A stretch of DNA of 64,000 bases from Micromonospora endolithica (GTDB lineage: Bacteria > Actinomycetota > Actinomycetes > Mycobacteriales > Micromonosporaceae): the NCBI RefSeq assembly GCF_003626595.1, contig NZ_RBAK01000015.1, positions 1 to 64,000 of the forward strand, in the 5' to 3' direction. Numbering within the stretch: the stretch's first letter is position 1; each line of letters starts with the position of its first letter. Below the pieces are notes generated by a model, which was not told the DNA's origin, made no database searches, and saw only the letters and a program-made list of their open reading frames with translations. The translations under genes and the position numbers were made by a program. Positions 1 through 8,551 of this stretch are shown piece by piece.

Positions 1-165
1 TGCCGATTCCGTACCCGCTGCTGGAAAGCCCGCGACATCTGCGCCACCGAGGAACCCGCCCTGACGACCCGGGACGGCGGAACACAGTCGACCGCCTGCC
101 ACTTCCCGGAGAGCGGACCACTCGCCGTGCCCGGTCCGGAAGCCGTCGAGGAGGTGCCGACATGA
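1..165 (+). CDS. Oligopeptide/dipeptide ABC transporter ATP-binding protein, C-terminal end (partial)
   Basis: Only the last 54 residues are present; the start and the ATPase motifs lie off the left edge. The tail has the cysteine-bearing segment CRFRTRCWKARDIC followed by EEPAL, which matches the C-terminal extension (oligo_HPY type) of the OppD/OppF/DppD/DppF ATPases. That extension is specific to peptide importers. The two permeases and the lipoprotein that follow on the same strand complete the transporter, so this subunit would power peptide uptake from the cytoplasmic face. The stop codon overlaps, as ATGA, the first of two repeat-borne mini-ORFs. Family assignment is firm; which ATPase of the pair this is cannot be told. 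Confidence 0.85.
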   Translation, partial: CRFRTRCWKARDICATEEPALTTRDGGTQSTACHFPESGPLAVPGPEAVEEVPT

Positions 166-320
166 GCGAGCGGCAGCGAGCGAATCATCGGGTCAGGGCG
201 GTGGTGCCTCGGGGCGGCACGGAGCGCAGCGGAGTGCCGACATGAGCGAGCGGCAGCGAGCGAATCATCGGGTCAGGGCGGTGGTGCCTCGGGGCGGCAC
301 GGAGCGCAGCGGAGTGCCGA
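161..320 (+). repeat. Two perfect tandem copies of an 80-bp repeat carrying ATGA-coupled mini-ORFs
   Basis: Positions 161-240 and 241-320 are identical 80-bp units. Each contains an ATG (162, 242) opening a 27-codon ORF whose peptide begins MSERQRANHR and ends SGVPT. Each ORF stops in a TGA that shares ATGA with the next ATG. The chain is: ATPase stop 163-165, mini-ORF stops 243-245 and 323-325, permease ATG 322. Each unit also ends in GGAG seven bases before the next ATG, so it supplies a Shine-Dalgarno sequence. Because 80 is 2 modulo 3, every added unit recreates the same 4-nt overlap. The repeat therefore sits in an operon junction without breaking translational coupling. Whether the peptides are made or matter is unknown. 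Confidence 0.9.
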
Positions 321-321
321 C

Positions 322-1329
322 ATGAGCATGTCACCGGCGGAGGACGTGGCGCTGGCCGAGATCGAGTCGGCTGACGACCCCTCGGCGACCGGCCGGAAGG
401 GCTTCGTCGGCCGCTCGCCCGGCCGGCTCGCCTGGATACGGCTGCGCCGGGACCGTACGGCGATGGTCAGCGGCGCGATGCTGGTCCTGTTCGTTGCCCT
501 GGCACTCGGCGCCCCGTTGATCGAGGCGCTCTACGGCATCGGGCCGGGCGAGCAGTTCCAGGAGAAGCTGGACGGGTTCGGCATGCCGCTCGGGTACGTC
601 GGCGGCGTCTCCGGCGAGCACTGGTTCGGGCTGGAGCCGGGCATCGGCCGGGACATCCTCATCCGGCTGGTGCACGGCCTGCGGACGTCACTGCTCATCG
701 CGTTCTCCGCGGCGGTGCTCACCGCCGTGCTCGGCATCGTGCTCGGCACCCTCGCCGGTTACCTCGGCGGCGCACTCGACGCGGGGATCAGCTGGGTCAC
801 CGACCTGACTCTGGCGATGCCGTTCCTGATCATCGCCCTGGCCCTGACCCCGACGCTGGTGCTGCGCTTCTACGGCGAGCGGGAGGCCGTACCGCCGTGG
901 TTCGGGGTGGTGGTGCTGATCGGGATCTTCGCCACCTTCGGTTGGACCAGCACCGCCCGGCTGGTCCGCGGCCAGGTCATCGCGCTGCGTGAACGGGAGT
1001 TCGTGGAGGCGGCGCGGGCCAGCGGCGCCGGACTCGGGCACATGCTCTTCCGGCAGTTGCTGCCGAACATCTGGGCGCCGATCCTGGTGTCGTTCTCCCT
1101 GGCGGTGCCGCAGTTCATCACCAGCGAGGCGGCGCTGTCCTTCATCGGGGTGGGGCTGAGCGAGGAGACGCCGAGCTTCGGCAAGATGATCTACCGGAGT
1201 CTCGACTACCTCCAGACCGACCCGGCGTACGTCTTCTTCCCCGGTATCACGATCTTCGCGCTCGTGTTCGCGTTCAACCTCTTCGGCGACGCGTTGCGTG
1301 ACGCGCTCGACCCGAAGTCCTCCCGGTAG
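322..1329 (+). CDS. Peptide ABC transporter permease, DppC/OppC type
   Basis: 335 aa, the usual size for this subunit. A cytoplasmic N-terminal stretch of about 45 residues precedes the first membrane segment (SGAMLVLFVALALGAPLI). An extracytoplasmic loop and the binding-protein-dependent permease domain with five more hydrophobic segments follow. The EAA loop that docks the ATPase is visible as EFVEAARASGAG near residue 230. With the DppB-type partner encoded eight bases downstream it should form the membrane channel of a peptide importer. The ATG at 322 overlaps the preceding mini-ORF stop; an ATG at 328 is a possible alternative start. Confidence 0.93.
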   Translation: MSMSPAEDVALAEIESADDPSATGRKGFVGRSPGRLAWIRLRRDRTAMVSGAMLVLFVALALGAPLIEALYGIGPGEQFQEKLDGFGMPLGYVGGVSGEHWFGLEPGIGRDILIRLVHGLRTSLLIAFSAAVLTAVLGIVLGTLAGYLGGALDAGISWVTDLTLAMPFLIIALALTPTLVLRFYGEREAVPPWFGVVVLIGIFATFGWTSTARLVRGQVIALREREFVEAARASGAGLGHMLFRQLLPNIWAPILVSFSLAVPQFITSEAALSFIGVGLSEETPSFGKMIYRSLDYLQTDPAYVFFPGITIFALVFAFNLFGDALRDALDPKSSR

Positions 1330-1337
1330 GGGTCCCC

Positions 1338-2324
1338 ATGGCGCGTTTCCTGATCCGGCGGATGCTCTCCGCGGTGCTCACGCTGTTCGTGGTCAGTGTG
1401 CTGACCTTCCTGATGTTCTTCGCGCTGCCCCGTGACCCGGTGAGTGGCATGTGCCCGAAGAACTGCAACCCGGAGCGGCTGGAGCGGGTGCGGGAGGAAC
1501 TGGGGCTGCGTGACCCACTGATCAGCCAGTACGCCGGGTACATGAAGGGCATCGTCACCGGTCGGGACCTGGGCAGCGCCCAGGGCGGCCGGTGTGACGC
1601 GCCCTGCCTGGGCTGGTCGTACGTCAACAACGAGGCGGTGCTGGACACCGTCACCCGGGTGTTGCCGGTGACGCTGAGCATCGTCATCCCGGCCGCGATC
1701 CTGTGGCTGCTGCTCGGCGTCGGCCTGGGCATGGTCTCCGCGCTGCGCCGGGGCACCTGGCTGGACCGGGCGGCGATCGGGTTCTCGCTGGCCGGCGCGT
1801 CGCTCCAGCTCTACTTCGTCGGCGCGGTGCTGCTGCTGGTCTTCGTCTACAACCTGGGCTGGCTGCCGGTGCCCAGCTACACGTCGGTGTTCGACGATCC
1901 GCTGAAGTGGGCCGGCGGCCTGGTACTCGCCTGGCTGTCGCTGGCCTTCCTCTTCTCGGCGATCTACGCCCGGCTGTCCCGGGCGCAGATGCTGGAGACG
2001 CTGTCCGAGGACTTCGTCCGGACCGCGCGGGCCAAGGGCCTGCCGAAACGGACGGTGTACGGGCGGCACGCGCTGCGCGCGGCGATCACCCCGGTGGTCA
2101 CCATCGCCGGCCTGGACGTGGGCGCGGCGCTGGGCGGCACGGTGATCACCGAGACCACCTTCGGCCTGCGCGGGCTGGGCCGCACGGCGGTGGAGGCGGT
2201 ACGCGCCGGCGACCTGCCCACCATCATGGCCACCGTGCTGATCTCGGCGGTCTTCGTGGTGCTCGCCAACGTGGTGGTGGACCTGCTCTACGCCGCCATC
2301 GACCCGCGCGTCCGGCTGGGCTGA
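1338..2324 (+). CDS. Peptide ABC transporter permease, DppB/OppB type
   Basis: 328 aa. It starts with the family-typical MARFLIRRMLSAVLTLF membrane segment and has an EAA-type loop (FVRTARAKGLPKRTV) near residue 225, before the last two membrane spans. It pairs with the upstream DppC-type permease. An oddity is the first extracytoplasmic loop, which holds two CxxxC pairs (C39/C43 and C86/C90); most DppB proteins lack cysteines there, so a disulfide or metal site is possible. The ATG at 1338 follows the upstream stop by 8 nt, which fits one operon. Confidence 0.92.
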   Translation: MARFLIRRMLSAVLTLFVVSVLTFLMFFALPRDPVSGMCPKNCNPERLERVREELGLRDPLISQYAGYMKGIVTGRDLGSAQGGRCDAPCLGWSYVNNEAVLDTVTRVLPVTLSIVIPAAILWLLLGVGLGMVSALRRGTWLDRAAIGFSLAGASLQLYFVGAVLLLVFVYNLGWLPVPSYTSVFDDPLKWAGGLVLAWLSLAFLFSAIYARLSRAQMLETLSEDFVRTARAKGLPKRTVYGRHALRAAITPVVTIAGLDVGAALGGTVITETTFGLRGLGRTAVEAVRAGDLPTIMATVLISAVFVVLANVVVDLLYAAIDPRVRLG

Positions 2325-2451
2325 GGCGTTCCCACCGCCGCCGCAGCGTGGTGGAATTTATCGACAACTGTTACACACTTCGAAGGTTTTCTTCTTTACG
2401 ATCCTCGGGATGTCGGCGGGAACGCCGGGCACCGGGTGGAGGAGGTAGGAC
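2325..2451 (+). promoter_or_regulatory. Probable promoter and leader of the peptide-binding lipoprotein gene
   Basis: This gap holds an unusually AT-rich stretch at about 2351-2403 in otherwise very GC-rich DNA, as expected for a separate promoter of the abundant binding protein. A strong GGAGGAGG ribosome binding site lies just before the ATG at 2452. I could not pick a convincing -35/-10 pair. Confidence 0.45.
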
Positions 2452-4194
2452 ATGCGACCACGGGTGGCGGCCGCCGCGAGCGGCGCGATCGCACTGGTAG
2501 TGACATTGGGTGCGTGCTCGAAGAACACCGGTGAGGGCACCACCGTGGACACGAACCGGCAGCAGACCGGCGTCATCGCCACCGATCCGAAGGAGTCGGC
2601 GGGCCCGGCGGCCGAGGTGCCCGGTGCCCAGAAGGGCGGCACCCTGACCATCATCCGGGAGACCGCGATCTCCCACCTGGACCCCCAGCGGACGTACTCC
2701 TTCGCGGGTCTGATGGCCAACCCGCTCTTCGCCCGTTACCTGACCACCTGGAAGGACGACGGCAAGGGTGGCCTGGTCCTGGTCGGCGACCTGGCCGAGA
2801 CCCCGGGCAAGAACGTCAACAACGACTGCAAGGTCTGGGAGTTCACCGTCAAGGACGGGGTGAAGTTCGAGGACGGCCGGCCGATCACCAGCAAGGAGAT
2901 CGCGTACGGCATCGCCCGGTCCTTCGATCCCGACCTGACCAGCGGCCCCACCTACCTCCAGGAGTGGCTGGCCGACACCCCGCAGTTCGACACCAAGTGG
3001 GACTTCAAGGCGAACAAGACCGCGCTGCCGCCGGGCCTCACCACCCCGGACGCCAAGACGCTGCGGTTCGAGTTCACCAAGCCCCGCTGCGACCTGCCGT
3101 TCGCGGTCTCGCTGCCGACCACCGCGCCGCTGCCGGCGGACAAAGACACCGGCGTCAACCTGGACAACCGGCCGTTCTCGTCCGGCCCGTACAAGGTCGC
3201 CGCGAACCAGGTCGGGGTCCAGCTCACCCTGGACCGCAACCCGAACTGGGACCCGGCCACCGACCCGGTGCGCCACGCGTACCCGGACACGTTCGTGTGG
3301 TCCTTCGGCCCGACCGCCGACGCCGCCAACAACCGGGTGATCGCCGACAACGGCCCGGACCAGAGCGCGCTGGCGTTCAACTTCGTGCCGCCGTCGCTGG
3401 TCGCCCGGGTCGCCGGCGACGCGGCGCTCAAGCCCCGCACCATCCTGTCGCCGACGCCCAGCGCCAACCAACTGGTCATCAACACCCAGCGGGTCACCGA
3501 CCTCAAGGTGCGTCAGGCACTGAACTACGCCATCGACCGGGAGGGCCTGGTCAAGGCGCTCGGTGGGCAGACCGTCGCGTCGCCGATGACCACGCTGATG
3601 CCCCCGTCCACCATCGGCTTCAAGGCGTACGACGCGTACCCGGCGGGTGCCACCGGTGACGCCGCCAAGGTCAAGGAACTGCTCGGTGGGCAGACGCCGG
3701 AGCTGGTCCTCGGCGTCGCCGACAACACCAACGAGCAGACCATCGGGACCCAGCTCAAGACCAACCTGGAGCGGGCCGGCTTCAAGATCACGCTGCGGAA
3801 CATCCCGGACGACGCGAAGCTCGACGAGGTCAAGAAGAAGGACAACCCGTGGGACCTGTACATCGGTAACTGGGCGGCGGACTGGCCGAGCGGCGCGTCC
3901 ATCCTGCCGGTGCTCTACGACGGCCGCACGATCAAGGCCGAGGGCAACAGCAACCAGTCGTACTTCAACGACGCGGCGATCAACGCCGAGATGGACCGGA
4001 TCCTGGCCCTGGCGCCGGCCGAGCAGGGGCCCGAGTGGGGCAAGCTCGACGAGCGGATCATGAAGGAGCACGCCCCGGTCGTGCCGCTCTACGCCGACGT
4101 GGCGTACAACGTGCACGGCTCCAAGGTGGGCGGGATCTTCATTTCCAGCGTCTTCGGCTACCCCTCGTTCGTCAACGCCCACGTAAAGCCGTGA
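2452..4194 (+). CDS. Peptide ABC transporter substrate-binding lipoprotein (SBP family 5)
   Basis: 580 aa. The N-terminus is a lipoprotein signal: a short basic start, a hydrophobic run, then LGACS with the lipidated cysteine at residue 23, so the protein should be tethered outside the membrane. The mature part has SBP_bac_5 features: GGTLTIIRETAISHLDPQ near the N-terminus, DGVKFEDGRPITSKEIAYG, and the LKVRQALNYAIDREGLVKAL segment common to DppA/OppA proteins. It would deliver peptides to the two permeases just upstream. It has its own strong ribosome binding site and probable promoter. The gene ends in front of a repeat array shared with the convergent peptidase gene. Confidence 0.93.
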   Translation: MRPRVAAAASGAIALVVTLGACSKNTGEGTTVDTNRQQTGVIATDPKESAGPAAEVPGAQKGGTLTIIRETAISHLDPQRTYSFAGLMANPLFARYLTTWKDDGKGGLVLVGDLAETPGKNVNNDCKVWEFTVKDGVKFEDGRPITSKEIAYGIARSFDPDLTSGPTYLQEWLADTPQFDTKWDFKANKTALPPGLTTPDAKTLRFEFTKPRCDLPFAVSLPTTAPLPADKDTGVNLDNRPFSSGPYKVAANQVGVQLTLDRNPNWDPATDPVRHAYPDTFVWSFGPTADAANNRVIADNGPDQSALAFNFVPPSLVARVAGDAALKPRTILSPTPSANQLVINTQRVTDLKVRQALNYAIDREGLVKALGGQTVASPMTTLMPPSTIGFKAYDAYPAGATGDAAKVKELLGGQTPELVLGVADNTNEQTIGTQLKTNLERAGFKITLRNIPDDAKLDEVKKKDNPWDLYIGNWAADWPSGASILPVLYDGRTIKAEGNSNQSYFNDAAINAEMDRILALAPAEQGPEWGKLDERIMKEHAPVVPLYADVAYNVHGSKVGGIFISSVFGYPSFVNAHVKP

Positions 4195-4198
4195 TGGT

Positions 4199-4337
4199 GT
4201 AAGGAAGGGCCCCCGCTTAACGCCTGGTGCATAGGAAGGGCCCCCTTTTAACACGCGTCGGCACGCTGCGGCGGGCTGTTGTTAAGAGGGGGCCCTTCCT
4301 CTACCGGAGGCGTTAACAAGGGGCCCTTCCTTTCACC
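4199..4337. repeat. Four copies of an interspersed GGAAGGGCCCC...TTAAC element, two in each orientation
   Basis: Two forward copies (about 4199-4230 and 4231-4254) and two reversed copies (about 4278-4305 and 4308-4337) share a core AGGAAGGGCCCC, a short spacer, then TTAAC. The array sits exactly between two convergent genes, and the last copy contains the stop codon of the S9 peptidase gene. Its twofold symmetry could fold into a large stem and act as a bidirectional terminator. The same element occurs at 48109-48170 and 52234-52292. Confidence 0.85.
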
Positions 4338-6477
4338 CCAGGTGGGTGCGGAGGAAGTCCAGCTCCAGCTTGAGCAGGCGCTCGCGGACGCCACCCGCCG
4401 CCATGTGGGTGGCCCCGGTCAGCGGGAGCACCGAGTGCGGGCGGCCGGTGGACAGCAGCGCCGCCGACAGCCGCAGCGTGTGCGCGGCCACCACGTTGTC
4501 GTCGACCAGCCCGTGCACCAGCAGCAGCGGACGGGTCTGGTCCGGGCCGGTCACCGGCTCGGCGGCCATCTCCACCAGCGAGTGGTGCGCGTACACGTCC
4601 ATGCCGTCCTCGGGCATCCCCAGGTACCGCTCGGTGTACGCGGTGTCGTACAACGCCCAGTCGGTCACCGGGGCGCCGACGATCCCGCACCGGAACAGCT
4701 CCGGGTGCCGCAGCACGGCCAGTCCCGCCAGCCAGCCGCCGAACGACCAGCCGCGTACCGCCACCCGGTCCAGGTCCAGGTCCGGCTGCTTGTCGGCCAG
4801 CGCGCTCAGCGCCTCCACCTGGTCGGTCAGCACCACGTCCGCCACCCGACGGTGGATCGCCTTCTCGAATGACGGCGCCACGCCCGGGGTGCCCCGGTTG
4901 TCGATGACCACGACCGCGTATCCGTGGTCGGCCCACCACTGCCGCTCCAGCCACACCGACCGGGCGGCGAGCACCTCCTGGTGCCCGGGGCCGCCGTAGA
5001 CGTCGAGCAGCACCGGCAACCGCCGGCCGGTGACGTGGTTGTCCGGGTAGAGCACCGCGGCCGGCAGCCGCCGGTCGGTCACCCGCTCCAGCAGCGGCAG
5101 CGGGGCGTACGGCGGGGTCGCGGCGAGCGACCGCAGGGTCCCGATCTCCTGCCCGCCCCGCGACACCGTCCAGCGGGTGCCGGCGTGGTCCAGCGAGGCG
5201 GTGCCCACCACCAGCACGTCCCCGCCGACGGCGGCGGAGTGCCAGGCGGCGTCGGTGGTGATCCGGCGGGCGTCCACGCCGCCGCCGATGCTGGTCCGCA
5301 CCCGGAACAGGTGCTGCTCGCTCGGCTCGCCGTCGCTCGCCTCCACCAGGAGGTCCGCCGGCCCGCTGCCGTTCGGCAGCCGCCCCACCACCCGCCGTAC
5401 GTACAGCGACGGCGGGGTGAGCAGGGTGCCGTCGGCGAAGAGGCACCGCGCGTCGTACCCGTCGTGGGCCAGCTCCCCGCCGACCAGCACCCGGCCGTCG
5501 GGCAGGTGCGCCGGGGTGCCCGGGATCGGCTCCACCCAGCGCGGGTCGGCCAGCTCGGCGTGCACCTGGGTCTCCCCGGTACGCGGATCCACCGCCAGCA
5601 CCAGCCCGTGCTGCTGGGACCGGCGCAGCACGGTGATCAGCGGCCCGCCGTCGGCCCAGTGCACGGCCGTCAGGTACGGGTAGGTCTCCCGGTCCCAGTG
5701 CACGTCGACCCAGCCCCCGTCGAGGTCGAGCAGGTGCAGGCTGACCTCGGCGTTCGGCCCCCCGGCGACCGGGTACGCGACGCTGACCGGCGCACTCGCC
5801 GGGTCGGCCGGGTCGTGCAGGTGCCAGCGCCCCAACCGGGACTCGTCCACCCGGGCGGCCAGCACCGACCGCCCGTCCGGCGCCCACCAGTAGCCCCGGA
5901 ACCGGTGGAACTCCTCGGCCGCGACGTGCTCGGCCAGACCCCAGGTCACGCCGGAGTCCTCGCCGGCCAGCAGGGTGTCGGAGCCGTCGGCCTCGACCAC
6001 CCGCAGCTGTCCCCGGCGGATCCCCTCGGCCTCGTCGGTCACGTACGCCAGCCGCTGCCCGGTCGGGTCGGGTCGGGGATCGAGCACCGGGCCGACGGCG
6101 GTCACCTCGACCACGTCGCCGTGCACCAGGTCGGCCCGGAACAGCCGGCCGGCGATCGCGAAGACCGCCACCCGGCCGGCGTCGTCGAGGGCGTACGAGC
6201 CGACGCCCGACGTGCTCAGCCGACGCCGTTCCCGCAGCGCCCGTTCGCCCGGGCTCAGCGCGGTCGGGTCACCGCCGGCGCCGAGCAGCACCGCCGGGTC
6301 GGCGACCAGCCGTTCCTCGCCGCTCGCGACGTCGAGGAGCCAGAGCCCGTCGGCCGGGTCTTCCGCTCCGGCCGACCGCAGGAAGACCACCCGGGAGCCG
6401 TCGTCGGCCACGGTGACGGCGCGCGGCGCCCCGTGGCTGAACCGACGGGTACGCGCGGCCAGCTCCGGAAAGTCCAC
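4333..6477 (-). CDS. S9 family serine peptidase (dipeptidyl peptidase IV / prolyl oligopeptidase type)
   Basis: 714 aa from a GTG at 6477. The first ~480 residues form a repeated beta-propeller-like domain of the DPPIV N-terminal type. The C-terminal part is the S9 alpha/beta hydrolase: nucleophile in GWSFGG (Ser578), acid in HGLVDDNV (Asp659) and His691 in ATHMAAG. No signal peptide is seen, so it is probably a cytoplasmic peptidase trimming proline-containing peptides, which fits next to a peptide importer. A longer N-terminus is open to 6642, but it would run into the divergent mshB promoter and lacks coding character. The GTG follows a TACGAT box by 8 nt. Confidence 0.9.
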   Translation of the reverse strand: MDFPELAARTRRFSHGAPRAVTVADDGSRVVFLRSAGAEDPADGLWLLDVASGEERLVADPAVLLGAGGDPTALSPGERALRERRRLSTSGVGSYALDDAGRVAVFAIAGRLFRADLVHGDVVEVTAVGPVLDPRPDPTGQRLAYVTDEAEGIRRGQLRVVEADGSDTLLAGEDSGVTWGLAEHVAAEEFHRFRGYWWAPDGRSVLAARVDESRLGRWHLHDPADPASAPVSVAYPVAGGPNAEVSLHLLDLDGGWVDVHWDRETYPYLTAVHWADGGPLITVLRRSQQHGLVLAVDPRTGETQVHAELADPRWVEPIPGTPAHLPDGRVLVGGELAHDGYDARCLFADGTLLTPPSLYVRRVVGRLPNGSGPADLLVEASDGEPSEQHLFRVRTSIGGGVDARRITTDAAWHSAAVGGDVLVVGTASLDHAGTRWTVSRGGQEIGTLRSLAATPPYAPLPLLERVTDRRLPAAVLYPDNHVTGRRLPVLLDVYGGPGHQEVLAARSVWLERQWWADHGYAVVVIDNRGTPGVAPSFEKAIHRRVADVVLTDQVEALSALADKQPDLDLDRVAVRGWSFGGWLAGLAVLRHPELFRCGIVGAPVTDWALYDTAYTERYLGMPEDGMDVYAHHSLVEMAAEPVTGPDQTRPLLLVHGLVDDNVVAAHTLRLSAALLSTGRPHSVLPLTGATHMAAGGVRERLLKLELDFLRTHLG

Positions 6478-6561
6478 ACCTGTAGATCGTAGGGCGGTCG
6501 CCGGGGCGATGTGGGCGACCTGGGTGGACGCGTCGGAGCGGATGGGCTGATATCCGCCGGT

Positions 6562-6567
6562 TAGAGT
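6562..6567 (+). promoter_or_regulatory. -10 box of mshB (leaderless)
   Basis: TAGAGT lies 7 nt before the GTG at 6575. Transcription would begin at or next to the start codon. This favours 6575 over the GTG at 6566, which overlaps the box itself. Confidence 0.5.
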
Positions 6568-6574
6568 GACGGTC

Positions 6575-7492
6575 GTGACGACGCTGCCCGACCGCCGGCT
6601 CCTGCTGGTCCACGCGCACCCCGATGACGAGTCCATCGGCACCGGCTCGACGATGGCGCACTACGCCGCCACCGGCGCGCACGTCACGCTGGTGACCTGC
6701 ACCCTCGGCGAGGAGGGCGAGATCCACGTGCCGGAGCTGGCGCGGCTCGCGGCCGGCGAGGCGGACCAGCTCGGCGGGTACCGGATCGCCGAGCTGGCGC
6801 AGGCGTGCCGCGCCCTCGGCGTGACCGATCACCGTTTCCTCGGTGACGCCGGCCGCTACCGCGACTCCGGCATGATGGGCCTGGCCACCAACGAGCACCC
6901 CCGGGCCTTCTGGCAGGCCGACCTCGACGAGGCCGCCGGGCACCTGGTGGAGATCATGCGCGAGGTCCGCCCGCAGGTCATGATCACGTACGACGACAAC
7001 GGCTTCTACGGCCACCCCGACCACATCCAGGCGCACCGGGTGGCGATGCGTGCCGTCGAACTGGCCCGGGTCCAGGGCTGCGCACCCGCGAAGGTCTATT
7101 TCACCGCGATGCCACGCAGCGTCCTGGAGGCCGGCATGAGCCACTTCACCGAGTCGTCGGACAACCCGTTCGCCGAGATCGGCAGTGTCGACGAGCTGCC
7201 GTTCGGCACGCCGGACGAGCACATCGCCGCCCGGATCGACGCGACCGAGCAGCACGCCGCCAAGGAGGCGGCGATGCGGGCCCACGCCACCCAGATCCCC
7301 GCGTCGTCGTGGCTCTACTCGATAGCCGGCAACTTCGGCGCCGAGTTCATGGGCGTGGAGTACTTCACCCTCGCGGTGGGGGAGAAGGGCCCCGGCACCG
7401 GCCGGTACGGCTGGGAGGACGACCTCTTCGCCGGGCTGCCCGCCGGGGAGGACCCGGACCGGTCGCCGGTCGGCGCGGCCGGCGTCCGGTGA
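6575..7492 (+). CDS. mshB: N-acetyl-1-D-myo-inositol-2-amino-2-deoxy-alpha-D-glucopyranoside deacetylase (mycothiol synthesis)
   Basis: 305 aa. MshB removes the acetyl group from GlcNAc-inositol, the second committed step of mycothiol synthesis. The LmbE-family zinc motif AHPDDE is at residues 14-19 and the second metal motif HPDH at 147-150. The ligands would be His15, Asp18 and His150. The region TCTLGEEGEIHVPELA and the RYRDSGMMG segment are characteristic of MshB rather than of the related mycothiol conjugate amidase. The product feeds the thiol used by the mycoredoxin encoded at 44.4 kb. The next gene overlaps its stop by 4 nt (GTGA). Confidence 0.95.
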   Translation: MTTLPDRRLLLVHAHPDDESIGTGSTMAHYAATGAHVTLVTCTLGEEGEIHVPELARLAAGEADQLGGYRIAELAQACRALGVTDHRFLGDAGRYRDSGMMGLATNEHPRAFWQADLDEAAGHLVEIMREVRPQVMITYDDNGFYGHPDHIQAHRVAMRAVELARVQGCAPAKVYFTAMPRSVLEAGMSHFTESSDNPFAEIGSVDELPFGTPDEHIAARIDATEQHAAKEAAMRAHATQIPASSWLYSIAGNFGAEFMGVEYFTLAVGEKGPGTGRYGWEDDLFAGLPAGEDPDRSPVGAAGVR

Positions 7493-7965
7493 CCCTGCCC
7501 GCCGCGCCGATGTCGGTCCGCGAAGTGGAGAGCGCACCGCCCGAGCCCGGCCGGTCGCGGGCGGTGCTCGACCTCGTCCTGCGGGTGGCCGGCGGAGTGC
7601 TCGCCGTGCTGGGCGGAGCGTTGAGCGCGGCGTTGGAGTTGCTGCTGGCGCCGCTGCGGGTGAACGGGCAGTTGATCGGCGTGGCGGTGCTGGTGGCGGT
7701 CGTCGTCAACGTCCTGCTGGGCTGGTTCGCGCACCGGGTGGTGGCCCGGCGCTGGGCGGTGGCGTTGCCCGCGGTGCCGTGGTTCCTCCTCGTCGCGATC
7801 GCCGGCCTGCGCACCGACGAGGGCGACCTGCTGCTCGCCGGCACCTGGGTGGACCTGGCGATGATCGTGGCCGGCGCGATGACCTTCGCGGTGGTGGGCT
7901 TCCGGCAGATCCTGGCCGCGCCACCACCCCCGCCCCGTCTGCCGGTGCCTCCGTCGACCCGGTGA
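7489..7965 (+). CDS. Small integral membrane protein downstream of mshB (DUF6113-like)
   Basis: 158 aa from a GTG at 7489 that overlaps the mshB stop as GTGA; an internal ATG at 7510 is the alternative. Four hydrophobic segments are visible (for example GVAVLVAVVVNVLLGWFAHR and VDLAMIVAGAMTFAVVGF), followed by a proline-rich tail. A membrane protein directly after mshB is common in actinomycetes, and I recall the family as DUF6113, but no function is known and no catalytic motif is seen. The overlap implies translational coupling to mshB. Confidence 0.75.
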   Translation: MTLPAAPMSVREVESAPPEPGRSRAVLDLVLRVAGGVLAVLGGALSAALELLLAPLRVNGQLIGVAVLVAVVVNVLLGWFAHRVVARRWAVALPAVPWFLLVAIAGLRTDEGDLLLAGTWVDLAMIVAGAMTFAVVGFRQILAAPPPPPRLPVPPSTR

Positions 7966-8053
7966 CGGGTGCTGACGCGGCACCGGTCGCGGTGGTAGAT
8001 ATTCCTGCCAGGAGGCCCGCCAGCGGGGCGGGCGATACGGCGGGAGGCGTGCG

Positions 8054-8518
8054 ATGAGGGATCGGTGGCGCGCGATCGGGGTACTCGCGGTCGCGCTGTT
8101 CGCGGTCAACGTGGTTGCCCGGTTGATCATCCGGCTGGGCTTCGACGGTGACGATCGTGCCGCTGACCGGGTGTCGCTGGGCATGTTCGTGGTGATCGGT
8201 CTGATCCTGGCCACCGTCGCGTTCCGGTGGGGAGGGCGGCGGCCGGTGGCCGACTGGAGCGGTGACCTGGTCGTCGGGGTGGGCGCCGCGCTGCTGTTGA
8301 CGGTGCTCGTCGGCCCGCTGCTGACGGGCGCCTCCCCGTTCGCCGGCGGCGCGGGCACCTTCTTCGCCCAGATCTGGCTCTACCTGGCTGCCGCCGCCGC
8401 GGGCGTCCTGCTGGGTTACCTGCTGCTCACCGCCCTCGGCCGGGACCACCGTTCACAGACCCTCAAGCGGTACGCCGAGACCCGGGCCGCCAAACCCCGC
8501 CGCCCCGTCCGCCGCTAA
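8054..8518 (+). CDS. Four-span membrane protein of unknown function
   Basis: 154 aa. Hydrophobic segments lie at about residues 8-26, 42-58, 73-90 and 108-132. The cytoplasmic C-terminus is strongly basic (AKPRRPVRR). It is 88 bp downstream of the previous membrane protein gene and in the same direction, so it may share its transcript. I do not recognise the family. The start ATG is preceded by GGGAGG. The gene ends 33 bp before the 61-bp inverted-repeat element. Confidence 0.7.
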   Translation: MRDRWRAIGVLAVALFAVNVVARLIIRLGFDGDDRAADRVSLGMFVVIGLILATVAFRWGGRRPVADWSGDLVVGVGAALLLTVLVGPLLTGASPFAGGAGTFFAQIWLYLAAAAAGVLLGYLLLTALGRDHRSQTLKRYAETRAAKPRRPVRR

Positions 8519-8551
8519 CCCACCCCACCCCCTCACCCCACCCCGGACCTC

